Position numbers and translations under genes: made by a program
Part shown: piece by piece, positions 26,500-35,159 of the stretch
Layout: every line of letters starts with the position of its first letter
Position numbering within the stretch: the stretch's first letter is position 1
Source of the DNA: Gammaproteobacteria bacterium
Lineage (GTDB): Bacteria > Pseudomonadota > Gammaproteobacteria > RBG-16-57-12
Direction: 5' to 3'
Assembly: GCA_022712945.1 (NCBI GenBank)
Contig: JAFLJP010000003.1
Span: forward strand, 1 to 36,173
DNA: 36,173 nucleotides
Notes under the pieces: model-generated
What the model was told of the DNA's origin: nothing
Databases searched by the model: none
Seen by the model: the letters and a program-made list of their open reading frames with translations, nothing else

Positions 26500-26537
26500 A
26501 GCCCCGTTTTCTAAATTTGATTTTTTAATCACGCCGC

Positions 26538-26610
26538 CGATTGAGGAGCGCTGCAACAGGTTTGAACCTGCCAGGCTCGATCGTTGGCGTTAAACTTTTA
26601 AACGGCGCCA
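26538..26610 (+). ncRNA. S-adenosylhomocysteine (SAH) riboswitch
   Basis: The metK-ahcY gap carries the SAH aptamer core GAGGAGCGCTGCAAC, a small P2 hairpin CAGGT-TTGA-ACCTG, then GCCAGGCTCGA, and ends with AACGGCGCC. P1 is formed by CGATTGAG (26538-26545) and CTCGATCG (26576-26583), a full 8-bp stem with one G-U pair. The 3' GGCGCC can pair back with the AGCGC of the core, as in the known P4/pseudoknot. The ahcY Shine-Dalgarno GGAGAG at 26620-26625 follows closely. In known members, SAH binding switches the downstream ahcY on. The call rests on consensus sequence plus complementary stems. Confidence 0.93.
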
Positions 26611-26629
26611 TGTTTATTCGGAGAGAAAA

Positions 26630-28036
26630 ATGACTGAATTTACCGATTACAAAGTGGCTGATATTACCCTAGCTGACTGGGGCCACAAAGAGATCAGAAT
26701 TGCTGAAACCGAAATGCCAGGGCTGATGGCACTGCGTCGGAAGTTTGCTGAATCCAAACCGCTGAAAGGTGCCCGTGTTATGGGTAGCCTGCACATGACA
26801 ATTCAGACTGCTGTGCTGATTGAAACCTTGATTGTTTTGGGTGCCGAAGTGCGCTGGGTTTCATGTAATATCTTCTCTACTCAGGATCACGCGGCGGCAG
26901 CGATTGCGGCACAGGGCATTCCTGTCTTTGCCTGGAAGGGTGAAACACTGGAGGAGTACTGGTGGTGTACCGAACAGGCGTTTAACTGGCCGAATGGCGA
27001 AACGGCGAATATGATTCTTGATGATGGTGGTGATGCAACACTGTTAGTACACAAAGGCGTTGAATTTGAAAACGCTGGAGTGGTGCCGGAGGCAACAGTG
27101 GAGGATAATGACGAATACCGCTGCATCCTTGATGTTCTGAGACGTACCATTGCTAAAGATCCGCAATATTGGCATAAGCAGGCAGACAATATCCGTGGTG
27201 TGACCGAAGAGACCACCACCGGTGTACACCGCTTGTATGAAATGGTTGCCAGTGGCGAGCTGCTGTTCCCGGCGATGAATGTGAATGACTCGGTCACCAA
27301 GTCCAAATTTGATAATCTCTACGGCTGTCGTGAATCGCTGGTTGATGGGATTAAACGCGCCACCGATGTGATGATCGCCGGTAAGGTTGCGCTGGTTTGT
27401 GGTTATGGTGATGTGGGCAAGGGGTGTGCACAATCACTGCGTGGCTTGGGTGCCACTGTGTGGGTGACAGAGATTGATCCCATCTGTGCTTTGCAGGCGG
27501 CGATGGAGGGTTACCGGGTTGTTACGTTGAATGATGTGGCTCCAGAGATTGATATTTTTGTTACCACAACCGGCAATAAGGATATTATCTGCCATGACCA
27601 CATGGCGGCAATGAAAAATCAGGCGATTGTTTGTAATATTGGTCATTTTGATAACGAAATTGATATTGCAGGTGTGAAAAAATACCAGTGGGAAAATATC
27701 AAGCCACAGGTGGATCACATTATCTTCCCTGATGGTAAACGCATTATCATGCTGGCTGAAGGCCGCCTAGTTAATCTGGGGTGTGCCACGGGGCACCCCA
27801 GTTTTGTGATGTCCAACTCGTTCACCAATCAAGTGCTGGCGCAGATTGAATTTTTTGTCACACCAGAGAAATATGAGATGGGTGTGCATATTCTGCCAAA
27901 ATATCTTGATGAAGAGGTGGCACGCCTGCACCTTGAACGGATTGGTGCCAAATTGACAGTGCTTAGCCAAGAGCAGGCCGACTACATTGGTGTGCCGGTC
28001 GATGGCCCCTATAAACCCGATCACTACCGTTATTGA
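26630..28036 (+). CDS. ahcY: Adenosylhomocysteinase
   Basis: AhcY hydrolyses SAH, the product of SAM-dependent methylation, to homocysteine and adenosine. The 468-residue protein shows [25 protein letters not shown], the NAD-binding [30 protein letters not shown] and [11 protein letters not shown], and ends with KPDHYRY, as in most adenosylhomocysteinases. It starts at ATG 26630 directly behind the SAH riboswitch, so SAH itself should induce expression. metF follows after an 83-bp gap with a strong hairpin. Confidence 0.98.
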   Translation: MTEFTDYKVADITLADWGHKEIRIAETEMPGLMALRRKFAESKPLKGARVMGSLHMTIQTAVLIETLIVLGAEVRWVSCNIFSTQDHAAAAIAAQGIPVFAWKGETLEEYWWCTEQAFNWPNGETANMILDDGGDATLLVHKGVEFENAGVVPEATVEDNDEYRCILDVLRRTIAKDPQYWHKQADNIRGVTEETTTGVHRLYEMVASGELLFPAMNVNDSVTKSKFDNLYGCRESLVDGIKRATDVMIAGKVALVCGYGDVGKGCAQSLRGLGATVWVTEIDPICALQAAMEGYRVVTLNDVAPEIDIFVTTTGNKDIICHDHMAAMKNQAIVCNIGHFDNEIDIAGVKKYQWENIKPQVDHIIFPDGKRIIMLAEGRLVNLGCATGHPSFVMSNSFTNQVLAQIEFFVTPEKYEMGVHILPKYLDEEVARLHLERIGAKLTVLSQEQADYIGVPVDGPYKPDHYRY

Positions 28037-28062
28037 TTGAGCATACTGACGGATGTATTAAC

Positions 28063-28090
28063 TATTGAGCCACATTTGTGTGGCTCAATA
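28063..28090 (+). terminator. Strong hairpin between ahcY and metF
   Basis: TATTGAGCCACA and TGTGGCTCAATA are perfect 12-bp arms around a 4-base loop TTTG. The following sequence is AT-rich but lacks a T-run, so it may act as an attenuating or processing hairpin rather than a full intrinsic terminator between the riboswitch-controlled ahcY and metF. Confidence 0.55.
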
Positions 28091-28119
28091 ATTGTGATTA
28101 CACGGTTTGAGGCACTAAG

Positions 28120-28971
28120 ATGCAGACCCAAAAAAAATACCCACAAAATATTAGTTGCGAGTTTTTTCCGCCTAAAACAGTGAAAGGAAAGGAGAAACTT
28201 GGCAATGTCATTAATGAGCTAAAGGTAATTGATCCCAGCTATATTTCGGTGACATTTGGTGCCGGTGGCAGCACTCAAGAGGGAACCCTAGAGACGGTTT
28301 TGGCAGTTAAGTCTGAGGGTATCAATGCGGCACCTCACCTCTCATGTATCGGCTCCAGCAGAGAGAATATTCGATCCATTCTTGATCAGTATAAATCAAA
28401 CAGTATCCGCCGAATTGTTGCACTCCGGGGCGATATGCCCTCAGGTATGCGTGAGGCAGGGGAGTTTCGTTATGCGAATGAGTTAGTTGAATTTATTCGC
28501 AATGAATATGGAGACGACTTCTATCTGGAGGTTGCTGCCTATCCAGAATTTCACCCCCAGGCGGAGAGTGCCAAAGATGATCTGCTCAACTTTAAGCGCA
28601 AGGTTGATGCGGGGGCTGATGCAGCCATCACGCAATATTTCTATAATATCGATGCCTACTTACGCTTTATTGATGACTGTGAGAAAATGGGGCTTGATAT
28701 ACCGGTTACACCCGGTATTATGCCAATCACCAATTATACTCAACTGGCACGTTTTTCAGACGGTTGTGGTACTGAAATTCCGCGCTGGTTGCGCAAACGA
28801 CTAGCTGGGTTTGGTGATGATGTTGAGGCGCTCAAAGCGTATGGACTGGAGGTAACCAGTGAACTGTGTCGCTCCCTGCTCAAACAGGGGGCACCCGGGT
28901 TGCACTTCTACACCATGAACCAATCTGTATCAACACTGGCGATATGCAAGAACCTTGGAGTTATCTCCTAG
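28120..28971 (+). CDS. metF: 5,10-methylenetetrahydrofolate reductase
   Basis: A flavoprotein that supplies 5-methyl-THF for methionine synthesis, completing the methyl cycle started by metK and ahcY. The 283-residue protein has SCEFFPPKT, SVTFGAGGSTQEGTLETV, PHLSCIGSS, IVALRGDMP, EVAAYPEFHPQA, DAAITQYFYN, VTPGIMPITNYTQLARFS and GAPGLHFYTMNQ, matching the bacterial MetF family along its full length. The ATG at 28120 lies behind a weak GAGG. cysC follows 24 bp downstream. Confidence 0.97.
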   Translation: MQTQKKYPQNISCEFFPPKTVKGKEKLGNVINELKVIDPSYISVTFGAGGSTQEGTLETVLAVKSEGINAAPHLSCIGSSRENIRSILDQYKSNSIRRIVALRGDMPSGMREAGEFRYANELVEFIRNEYGDDFYLEVAAYPEFHPQAESAKDDLLNFKRKVDAGADAAITQYFYNIDAYLRFIDDCEKMGLDIPVTPGIMPITNYTQLARFSDGCGTEIPRWLRKRLAGFGDDVEALKAYGLEVTSELCRSLLKQGAPGLHFYTMNQSVSTLAICKNLGVIS

Positions 28972-28995
28972 GACGCCGACCAAAATCATATTTAA

Positions 28996-29616
28996 ATGGA
29001 TATCACAATGGAACAAAAAAGCAGCAATGTTGTATGGCATAACGCCACGGTAACGCGTGAGTTACGTGAAAAACAGAGTAACCATAAAAGCGCCATTTTA
29101 TGGTTTACCGGCCTCTCTGGCTCCGGAAAATCAACGTTGGCACATGCGGTGGAAGAGCGTCTTTACAAGCTCGGTTGTCGCACATTTGTACTGGATGGCG
29201 ACAATGTTCGCCACGGTTTGTGCTCTGACCTTGGTTTTAGTGATGAGGATCGTACTGAAAATATCCGTCGTATCGGTGAAGTGGCCAAGCTCTTTACTGA
29301 GGCCGGTGTGATTACCTTGACCGCCTTTATCTCCCCCTTTATTGCTGATCGTGAACAGGTGCGTAACCGAGTCCCCCATGGCGATTTTATTGAGGTCTAT
29401 TGCGAATCGTCACTGGCGGTGTGTGAGGGGCGGGATGTTAAGGGGCTGTATAAAAAGGCACGCTCAGGTGAAATACCCGAGTTTACCGGAATCAACTCCC
29501 CCTATGAGGCACCCTTAAACCCTGAAATTATTGCCAAAACTGGCGAGAAAACGCTGGATGAGTGTGCCGATGATATTATTTCAGTTCTTAACGAACGTGG
29601 TATTATTGCCCTGTAA
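28996..29616 (+). CDS. cysC: Adenylylsulfate (APS) kinase
   Basis: APS kinase phosphorylates APS to PAPS, the donor for sulfotransferases and for PAPS reductases. The 206-residue protein has the P-loop GLSGSGKST at 39-47, [42 protein letters not shown], the [20 protein letters not shown] lid and [11 protein letters not shown]. There is no sulfurylase domain, so it is the standalone kinase. The N-terminus is uncertain: ATG 29008 ([12 protein letters not shown]) is as likely as ATG 28996. The gene lies between metF and sugar-nucleotide genes, not with cysDN or cysH. A role in supplying PAPS for a sulfated polysaccharide is therefore plausible (inference); ordinary sulfate assimilation is the alternative. 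Confidence 0.95.
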   Translation: MDITMEQKSSNVVWHNATVTRELREKQSNHKSAILWFTGLSGSGKSTLAHAVEERLYKLGCRTFVLDGDNVRHGLCSDLGFSDEDRTENIRRIGEVAKLFTEAGVITLTAFISPFIADREQVRNRVPHGDFIEVYCESSLAVCEGRDVKGLYKKARSGEIPEFTGINSPYEAPLNPEIIAKTGEKTLDECADDIISVLNERGIIAL

Positions 29617-29641
29617 ACTGATTTTAAACTACTACCTGAAC

Positions 29642-29676
29642 CCTGTAAGTATCGGTACAGACGATCACTTACAAGG
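29642..29676 (+). promoter_or_regulatory. Leader hairpin overlapping the ribosome binding site of the sugar dehydrogenase gene
   Basis: TGTAAGT-ATCG pairs with CGAT-(C)-ACTTACA around the loop GTACAGA, giving an 11-bp stem with one bulge. The right arm runs into AAGG (29673-29676), the only Shine-Dalgarno-like sequence before the ATG at 29682. Translation could thus depend on opening the stem. It lies 25 bp after cysC and may also be a processing site. Confidence 0.45.
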
Positions 29677-29681
29677 CTCAA

Positions 29682-30986
29682 ATGTCACAGAAGGATTTTT
29701 ACGTGAGTAAACAAGTTTGTGTTGTTGGTCTTGGTTATGTTGGGTTGCCACTGGCACTGGCCTTTGGTCGTGTTATGCCAACCCTGGGTTATGAAATTTC
29801 CGGTGAAAAAGTCCAAGCCTATAAGGATGGATTTGACCCTACAAATGAGATGTCATCGGATGCCTTTAAGGCGGCCACTCAGATTAGTTACAGCACTGAT
29901 CCTGCAACCATTAAACAGGCTGATTTTGTGGTGGTTGCGGTGCCAACCCCCATCGATGCGGCCAAGCAGCCCGACCTAACACCGGTTATAAAATCGAGTG
30001 AAGTAGTCGCAAAAAACCTCAAGCAGGGGGCCATTGTCATTTATGAATCGACGGTTTACCCCGGTGTGACTGAAGAAATTTGTGTTCCTCTGCTTGAAGA
30101 GGGGTCAGGGTTAACGTGTGGTAAAGATTTCTTTGTGGGCTACTCACCCGAGCGGATTAATCCAGGTGATAAAGTAAATACCCTTGAGCGTATCGTCAAG
30201 GTGGTCGCAGGTCAGGATGATAAAACCTTGCAACAGGTGGCCTGGCTCTATGAGCAGGTTATCGAAGCGGGCGTCCACCGTGCGACCACTATCAAAGTAG
30301 CTGAGGCGGCCAAGGTGATCGAAAATACCCAGCGTGATTTGAATATCGCACTGATGAATGAACTCTCGATTATCTTTGAGAAGTTAGACATCGATACCGT
30401 CGATGTACTGGAAGCAGCGGGCACCAAGTGGAACTTTTTGCCGTTCCGCCCCGGCCTTGTTGGCGGGCACTGCATTGGTGTTGATCCCTACTACTTAACC
30501 CACAAAGCATCCATGCTAGGTTATCATCCGGAAGTGATACTTGCCGGTCGTCGAATCAATGATGGCATGGGTAAATATGTTGCTGAACAGACGGTTAAAA
30601 AACTGATTATGCAGGGCCGCCCGATCAAAGATGCCACTGTGCTGGTGATGGGGTTGACCTTTAAAGAGAACTGCCCTGACCTACGCAACTCCAGAGTGAT
30701 CGATGTTATTAATGAGCTGCGTCATTACGGAGTCAATGTATTGGTGTGGGATCCTGTGGCGGAGCCTGCGGAAGCAAAACATGAGTATGATATTGATTTG
30801 GTAGATATTAACTCAATTGATCATGTCGAAGCCGTTGTGGCTGCCGTGTCTCACGATGAAATCGTCAGCTATGAACTGAGTGAGTTAGTGAAAAAAACAG
30901 GAAAAGATGCTCCCTTTATGGACGTGAAATCTGCTTTTGACCGCCAAGCACTCGCTGATGCCGGTTTTGATTTTTGGCGTCTGTAA
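29682..30986 (+). CDS. tviB: Nucleotide-sugar 6-dehydrogenase, TviB/WbpO type
   Basis: The 434-residue enzyme belongs to the UDP-glucose/GDP-mannose dehydrogenase family, which oxidises the C6 hydroxyl of a nucleotide sugar to a carboxylate with two NAD. The Rossmann motif is VCVVGLGYVGLPLALAFG. Other blocks are VAVPTPID, YESTVYPGVTEE, GYSPERINPGDK and the catalytic Cys264 in LVGGHCIGVDPYYL. ENTQRDLNIALMNEL and GLTFKENCPDLRNSRV fit the TviB/VipA branch, which acts on UDP-GlcNAc or UDP-GalNAc, better than UDP-glucose dehydrogenase proper. Substrate is an inference from similarity. A GTG at 29703 is an alternative start. The epimerase gene follows 23 bp later, a common pairing in capsule loci. 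Confidence 0.9.
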   Translation: MSQKDFYVSKQVCVVGLGYVGLPLALAFGRVMPTLGYEISGEKVQAYKDGFDPTNEMSSDAFKAATQISYSTDPATIKQADFVVVAVPTPIDAAKQPDLTPVIKSSEVVAKNLKQGAIVIYESTVYPGVTEEICVPLLEEGSGLTCGKDFFVGYSPERINPGDKVNTLERIVKVVAGQDDKTLQQVAWLYEQVIEAGVHRATTIKVAEAAKVIENTQRDLNIALMNELSIIFEKLDIDTVDVLEAAGTKWNFLPFRPGLVGGHCIGVDPYYLTHKASMLGYHPEVILAGRRINDGMGKYVAEQTVKKLIMQGRPIKDATVLVMGLTFKENCPDLRNSRVIDVINELRHYGVNVLVWDPVAEPAEAKHEYDIDLVDINSIDHVEAVVAAVSHDEIVSYELSELVKKTGKDAPFMDVKSAFDRQALADAGFDFWRL

Positions 30987-31009
30987 TAACGCATAACTAG
31001 GAAGATAAA

Positions 31010-32023
31010 ATGCCACAAAAAATATTGGTCACTGGTGCTGCTGGTTTTATCGGCTCAACACTATCAAAACGTCTGCTTGCGCGGGGCGATGAAGTTGTTG
31101 GACTGGATAACCTCAATGACTATTACGAGGTGCAGCTCAAGCTGGATCGTTTAGCTCAACTGGAAGGGCAGCCCGGATTTTCATTTGTGAAAATGAACCT
31201 GGAAGACCGTGAAGAGACTAAAGCACTTTTTGCAGAGCAAAAGTTTGACAAGGTAGTTAATCTGGCCGCCCAGGCGGGTGTGCGCTATTCACTGATTAAT
31301 CCCCACGCCTACATCGAAAGTAATATTGTTGGTTTTACCAATATGCTTGAGGGGTGCCGCCATAATGAAGTGAAGCACCTGGTCTACGCATCATCGTCAT
31401 CCGTATATGGTGCCAACACCAAAATGCCATTTTCAATTCACCATAATGTCGACCATCCGGTGTCACTGTATGCCGCCAGTAAAAAAGCCAATGAGTTGAT
31501 GGCCCATACCTATTCTCACTTGTATAATATGCCCACCACCGGATTACGTTTCTTTACGGTTTATGGCCCCTGGGGCCGCCCGGATATGGCGCTGTTTCTC
31601 TTTACCAAAGCGATTCTTGAAGATCGCCCAATTGATGTATTCAATCACGGCAAGATGAAACGAGATTTTACTTACATCGACGATATTGTCGAAGGTGTTA
31701 TCCGAGTGCTCGATAATACCGCAAAACCCAACCCAGACTGGACGGGTGATGCGCCAGATAGTGGTACCAGTTACGCCCCTTTCCGTATCTACAATATTGG
31801 TAACAACAGCCCGGTTGAACTGCTTGATTACATTGGTGCGATTGAAAAGGCGCTGGGTAAAAAGGCCAATAAAAATATGCTTCCTCTTCAGCCGGGTGAT
31901 GTGCCCGCCACCTACGCCGATGTTGATGATCTGGTCAATGATGTCGGTTTTAAACCCGCCACGCCAGTTGAAGAGGGTGTTCAGCGATTTGTTGATTGGT
32001 ATCGTGATTATTACAAGGCTTAA
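31010..32023 (+). CDS. NAD-dependent epimerase, UDP-glucuronate 4-epimerase (CapI) type
   Basis: An extended short-chain dehydrogenase/reductase of 337 residues. The cofactor motif is [10 protein letters not shown], followed by [17 protein letters not shown], a sequence typical of UDP-glucuronate 4-epimerases of the CapI/LpsL group. The catalytic pair is Y154 and K158 in [11 protein letters not shown], with Ser/Thr in [29 protein letters not shown] and [19 protein letters not shown] are also characteristic. It would convert UDP-glucuronate to UDP-galacturonate, or the matching HexNAcA pair made by the preceding dehydrogenase. The start at ATG 31010 lies behind TAGGAAG. Together with the previous gene it supplies an acidic sugar for a surface polysaccharide. 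Confidence 0.92.
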   Translation: MPQKILVTGAAGFIGSTLSKRLLARGDEVVGLDNLNDYYEVQLKLDRLAQLEGQPGFSFVKMNLEDREETKALFAEQKFDKVVNLAAQAGVRYSLINPHAYIESNIVGFTNMLEGCRHNEVKHLVYASSSSVYGANTKMPFSIHHNVDHPVSLYAASKKANELMAHTYSHLYNMPTTGLRFFTVYGPWGRPDMALFLFTKAILEDRPIDVFNHGKMKRDFTYIDDIVEGVIRVLDNTAKPNPDWTGDAPDSGTSYAPFRIYNIGNNSPVELLDYIGAIEKALGKKANKNMLPLQPGDVPATYADVDDLVNDVGFKPATPVEEGVQRFVDWYRDYYKA

Positions 32024-32050
32024 TGCTCCCCGTGTGAAAATAAAATAATT

Positions 32051-32072
32051 GTAGGAGCCATCTTTAGATGGC
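32051..32072. repeat. REP-like palindrome (GTAGGAGC family), copy A
   Basis: GTAGGAGCCATC-TTTA-GATGGC forms a perfect 6-bp stem behind the GTAGGA lead-in. The form matches the GTAGGAGC palindromes dispersed in many gammaproteobacterial genomes. A related copy is at 35996-36020 and a degenerate one at 34707-34733. It lies 28 bp past the epimerase stop. Confidence 0.65.
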
Positions 32073-32115
32073 GAAAGAAGGCGAAAGATGGCGAAAGAAG
32101 GCGAAAGAAGGCGAA
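32071..32115. repeat. 10-bp tandem repeat, about 4.5 copies
   Basis: The unit GCGAAAGAAG occurs at 32071, 32081 (as GCGAAAGATG), 32091 and 32101, then GCGAA at 32111. It begins inside the right arm of the REP-like palindrome, as if the GGCGAAAG end of the palindrome had been amplified by slippage. It lies in the 199-bp space before rfbA. Confidence 0.85.
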
Positions 32116-32222
32116 TCATCGGGGCACTTTGGGGGTATCGCAAGCTAAAGCTTACTCCTGAGTGTGTGGTGTTGAATTTCAGCCGGGTTCTATGAGAGCG
32201 GTATAGAGGTTATTATAAAAAA

Positions 32223-33098
32223 ATGAAAGGCATTATTTTAGCGGGTGGCAGTGGCACCCGGTTGCACCCCTTAACCTTGGCGGTCAGTAAGCAGTTAATG
32301 CCGGTTTATGACAAGCCGATGATCTACTACCCTATCTCAACGCTAATGCTTGCCGGTATTCGTGAAATATTGCTGATTTCAACCCCCCATGACCTGCCAA
32401 TGTTTAAACATGTATTGAAAGACGGTTCACAGTGGGGGCTCTCGATCTCCTACGCAGAGCAGCCCAGCCCAGATGGCCTGGCGCAGGCCTATCATATCGG
32501 TAAAAACTTTGTAAATAACAAGCCCTCGGCTTTGGTCTTGGGGGACAATATCTTCTATGGTGATGGTCTCTCAAATCAATTGCATCAGGCTGCAACCCGG
32601 GAGGGTGGTGCCTCTGTGTTTGCCTATCATGTGCATGACCCAGAACGCTATGGGGTGGTGGATTTTAATTCGGAGGGGAGAGCGCTCTCTATTGAAGAGA
32701 AGCCCGAAAAGCCAAAGTCAAACTATGCGGTAACAGGTCTCTATTTTTATGATGCACAGGTGGTTGATATTGCTGCGGAGCTTAAACCTTCGGCCCGTGG
32801 AGAGCTGGAGATAACCGATGTGAATCGTGCCTACCTGGCGATGGGGGCTCTGCATGTGCAACGTATGGGGCGGGGCACCGCCTGGCTGGATACAGGCACC
32901 CATGACTCCCTGCTGCAAGCGGCCCAGTTTGTTGAGGTACTGGAAAAACGCCAAGGGCTTAAGATCGCTTGCCTTGAAGAGATTGCGTGGCAGAAAGGGT
33001 ATATATCTGATGAAGAGCTACTCAAACTGGCAACACCCTTGAAGAAGAACGGTTATGGACAATACTTGCTGAAACTATTAGCTGGTCGTGCGAAATGA
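32223..33098 (+). CDS. rfbA: Glucose-1-phosphate thymidylyltransferase
   Basis: RmlA/RfbA makes dTDP-glucose from glucose-1-phosphate and dTTP. The 291-residue protein begins with [18 protein letters not shown], then [65 protein letters not shown] and [14 protein letters not shown], all diagnostic of the thymidylyltransferase rather than UTP-glucose enzymes. The ATG at 32223 follows an A-rich leader with weak GAGGTTAT. Its stop overlaps the rfbC start (ATGA), indicating coupled translation. Confidence 0.97.
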   Translation: MKGIILAGGSGTRLHPLTLAVSKQLMPVYDKPMIYYPISTLMLAGIREILLISTPHDLPMFKHVLKDGSQWGLSISYAEQPSPDGLAQAYHIGKNFVNNKPSALVLGDNIFYGDGLSNQLHQAATREGGASVFAYHVHDPERYGVVDFNSEGRALSIEEKPEKPKSNYAVTGLYFYDAQVVDIAAELKPSARGELEITDVNRAYLAMGALHVQRMGRGTAWLDTGTHDSLLQAAQFVEVLEKRQGLKIACLEEIAWQKGYISDEELLKLATPLKKNGYGQYLLKLLAGRAK

Positions 33099-33649
33099 AG
33101 ATCGACTCTACAAATCTTGAAGGGGTCTTGCACATCAAGCCGAAGGTGTTTGGTGATGCGCGCGGTTTTTTTCTTGAAACCTACAATAAAGAACGTTACA
33201 TGGACGCCGGTTTCCCAAACGTCGACTTTGTACAAGATAACCACTCTAGGTCAGGCAAGGATGTATTGCGTGGCTTGCACTTTCAAATCAATAATCCACA
33301 GGGAAAATTGGTTCAGGTTGTAACAGGATCTGTATTTGATGTTGCCGTTGATATTCGTGTGGGCTCACCAACATTTGGTCAGTGGTATGGTTCTGTTTTA
33401 AGTGAAGAGAACCACCATCAGCTCTGGATTCCCCCGCAATTTGCCCACGGCTTTTGTGTGCTGTCAGAGAGTGCTGATTTTCTATACAAGTGCACGGACT
33501 ACTATCGCCCTGATGATGAGAGTGGCCTGTTGTGGAGTGATCCGAAGGTGGCTATCGAGTGGCCCTTGAAAGAGCCGTTGCTATCAGCGAAAGACCAGGC
33601 GCTTCCTTGTCTGTCTGATATTGACACATCACTACTGCCGGATTACTGA
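33095..33649 (+). CDS. rfbC: dTDP-4-dehydrorhamnose 3,5-epimerase
   Basis: RmlC/RfbC epimerises dTDP-4-keto-6-deoxyglucose at C3 and C5 on the path to dTDP-L-rhamnose. The 184-residue cupin protein has [33 protein letters not shown] with the catalytic His, [34 protein letters not shown] and [17 protein letters not shown], the complete family set. Its ATG overlaps the rfbA stop by four bases and rfbD starts just after its stop. The three genes form a tight rfbACD unit. Confidence 0.97.
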   Translation: MKIDSTNLEGVLHIKPKVFGDARGFFLETYNKERYMDAGFPNVDFVQDNHSRSGKDVLRGLHFQINNPQGKLVQVVTGSVFDVAVDIRVGSPTFGQWYGSVLSEENHHQLWIPPQFAHGFCVLSESADFLYKCTDYYRPDDESGLLWSDPKVAIEWPLKEPLLSAKDQALPCLSDIDTSLLPDY

Positions 33650-33650
33650 G

Positions 33651-34523
33651 ATGAAGGTTTTGATCACAGGTTGCCGTGGCCAGGTTGGCAGAGAGCTCAT
33701 GGCACTGGCGGCAACCCACGGTTGCGACGCGGTTGGTTTTGAGCGCAACACACTGGATATTACAGACCAGGTTGCCGTGCAAAAAATAGTCGCACAACAG
33801 CAACCCGATGCGGTTATTAATGCCGCGGCCTACACTGCGGTAGACGGCGCAGAATCAGATGTTGCGGCTGCGTTTGCAGTCAATGCCACTGCTGTTAACT
33901 ACCTGGCCCAAGCGTGTGCTGACTTAAACATCCCCTTGGTTCATATCTCGACAGATTATGTTTTTGATGGCAGCAAGGAGGGGGGCTATTCAGAAGATGA
34001 TACCCTATCCCCCCTTGGCGTTTACGGTGAAAGCAAGCGGGCGGGTGAAGAGGCTGTCAGGGCTGTTTGCAGCGCACATTATATTTTACGAACCAGTTGG
34101 GTCTTCTCTGCGCACGGTAATAACTTTGTTAAAACAATGTTACGTCTGGGTGCCGAGCGAGATGTACTCAGTGTTGTCAGTGATCAATATGGCAAACCAA
34201 CATCGGCCCAGGAGATTGCGACAACGATTTATACAATGCTAATGAGCAATAAACGAGCATGGGGAACCTATCATATTGCACAACCGGAAGTGACCACATG
34301 GTTTGGTTTTGCAGAGGCAATATTCTCCGAAGCGAAAAGAGAGAGTATGGAGCTGAAAATTCGGACGTTAAACGCCATCACGAGCAAAGAGTATCCTACC
34401 CCCGCTAAGCGTCCTGCTAACTCCGAGCTTAGCTGTATAAAGCTGGAAAAAACATTTGAAATAAAGCTGAAGCCCTGGTCTGACTCACTGCCGGATGTTA
34501 TCCATGCTCTAACACCCGGATAG
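33651..34523 (+). CDS. rfbD: dTDP-4-dehydrorhamnose reductase
   Basis: RmlD/RfbD reduces dTDP-4-keto-L-rhamnose to dTDP-L-rhamnose with NAD(P)H. The 290-residue short-chain dehydrogenase starts MKVLITGCRGQVGRELMAL, then INAAAYTAVDGAESD, VHISTDYVFDGSKEGGYSED and the catalytic YGESKRAGEEAV. TSWVFSAHGNNFVKTMLRL and RPANSELSCIKLEKTF near the end also match. The ATG at 33651 was chosen because the Rossmann motif starts directly there; an in-frame extension from 33621 overlaps rfbC and has no support. It is the last intact gene of the sugar-nucleotide set; rfbB is not in the window. Confidence 0.96.
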   Translation: MKVLITGCRGQVGRELMALAATHGCDAVGFERNTLDITDQVAVQKIVAQQQPDAVINAAAYTAVDGAESDVAAAFAVNATAVNYLAQACADLNIPLVHISTDYVFDGSKEGGYSEDDTLSPLGVYGESKRAGEEAVRAVCSAHYILRTSWVFSAHGNNFVKTMLRLGAERDVLSVVSDQYGKPTSAQEIATTIYTMLMSNKRAWGTYHIAQPEVTTWFGFAEAIFSEAKRESMELKIRTLNAITSKEYPTPAKRPANSELSCIKLEKTFEIKLKPWSDSLPDVIHALTPG

Positions 34524-34830
34524 AGACACATATGCGGTGCAGCTTCTTGATTCCACAGAAAAACAGAAAGTGGCCACCGAACCAATGGGTGCGACTCATG
34601 TGATTCATCTTCTATCTCTCGAATATCCTTCTTCAGTGCTTTCCAGTTTTGGCATGGATGCCATAAAATTGGTCACGAAGTAGCGACACAGTCGAAATGT
34701 AGACCCGTGGGAGCGATGAGCCCTGCTCGTGATCACGTCTGGAAAACCTGGCATATTAACAGCGTGTTTCCCAGTGTTTTTTGCCTTGACAGCCACGCCA
34801 ATGCGGCGTCTAATGCCGTTCATCAATTGA
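34524..34830. other. Gene-free stretch with repeat remains
   Basis: About 300 bp with no supported gene. It carries a degenerate REP-like palindrome (34707-34733) and a perfect short hairpin at its end (34815-34835). A 79-codon minus-strand frame (34605-34844) has no recognisable motif and crosses both structures. The stretch separates the rhamnose genes from the decayed regulator. Confidence 0.55.
34707..34733. repeat. Degenerate REP-like palindrome, copy B
   Basis: GTGGGAGCGATGAGC-CCT-GCTCGTGATC contains the stem ATGAGC/GCTCGT (with a G-T pair) behind a GTGGGAGC lead-in that resembles the GTAGGAGC of copies A and C. It is more diverged than either. Confidence 0.45.
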
Positions 34831-34835
34831 ACGGC
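34815..34835. repeat. Short perfect hairpin before the decayed regulator
   Basis: GCCGTTCA and TGAACGGC are perfect 8-bp arms around TCAAT. The right arm overlaps the first codons of the decayed MarR-type regulator, where the expected start codon is missing. Confidence 0.5.
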
Positions 34836-35159
34836 TGACATCAATCAAGACGAAATTCATTACCGATTGTTCAAAATCCTTGAACAGAAATCCACCATCA
34901 GCCAAAGGGCACTGGCAAAACATCTCGGCATCAACCTTGGCAAGGCAAGCTATTACCTCAAAGCACTAATGGATAAAGGCTTGATCAAGGCCAGAAGCTT
35001 TAAAAATAACCCAGACAAACCCCGTTACGCTTACCTCGCAGGGCGTAAAGACTAAAGCAGCGCATGCCACACGGCAGGAAAAAGTCGGCAGAATATGAAA
35101 TGTTCGAAAGGGAAATCAACCAGCTTAAATTGGAAGCCTGCATAATGGGGGAGTCATGA
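34831..35159 (+). pseudogene. EPS-associated MarR-family regulator, frameshifted and lacking a start codon
   Basis: The first frame reads DINQDEIHYRLFKILEQKST, then ISQRALAKHLGINLGKASYY and LKALMDKGLIKARSFKNN, ending at a stop at 35053-35055. This is the winged-helix core of the EPS-associated MarR-type regulators often found next to exopolysaccharide loci. The expected C-terminus continues in other frames: TKAAHATRQ in one, then RKKSAEYEMFEREINQLKLE up to a TGA at 35157-35159. At least two frameshifts are thus needed. There is no ATG, GTG or TTG before the conserved N-terminus (a TGA stands at 34828); a TTG at 34867 would lose the first helix. The last stop overlaps the start of the next gene as ATGA. 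It probably once regulated this polysaccharide locus. Confidence 0.7.

Noticed and set aside
28063..28090. Hairpin considered as a complete intrinsic terminator
   Set aside because: The stem is strong but there is no T-run after it; attenuation or processing is possible, so confidence was lowered instead of calling a firm terminator.
32071..32115. Tandem repeat considered as a CRISPR array
   Set aside because: Units are 10 bp and directly abutting, without spacers or cas genes.
31544..32143. 199-codon minus-strand reading frame
   Set aside because: Antisense to the C-terminal part of a well-supported epimerase and extending over the REP/tandem repeat; no family features or credible ribosome binding site.
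34271..34585. 104-codon minus-strand reading frame over the rfbD end
   Set aside because: Mostly antisense to conserved rfbD sequence; no independent support.
34605..34844. 79-codon minus-strand reading frame after rfbD
   Set aside because: It crosses a REP-like palindrome and a hairpin, has no motif and ends without context; treated as non-coding.
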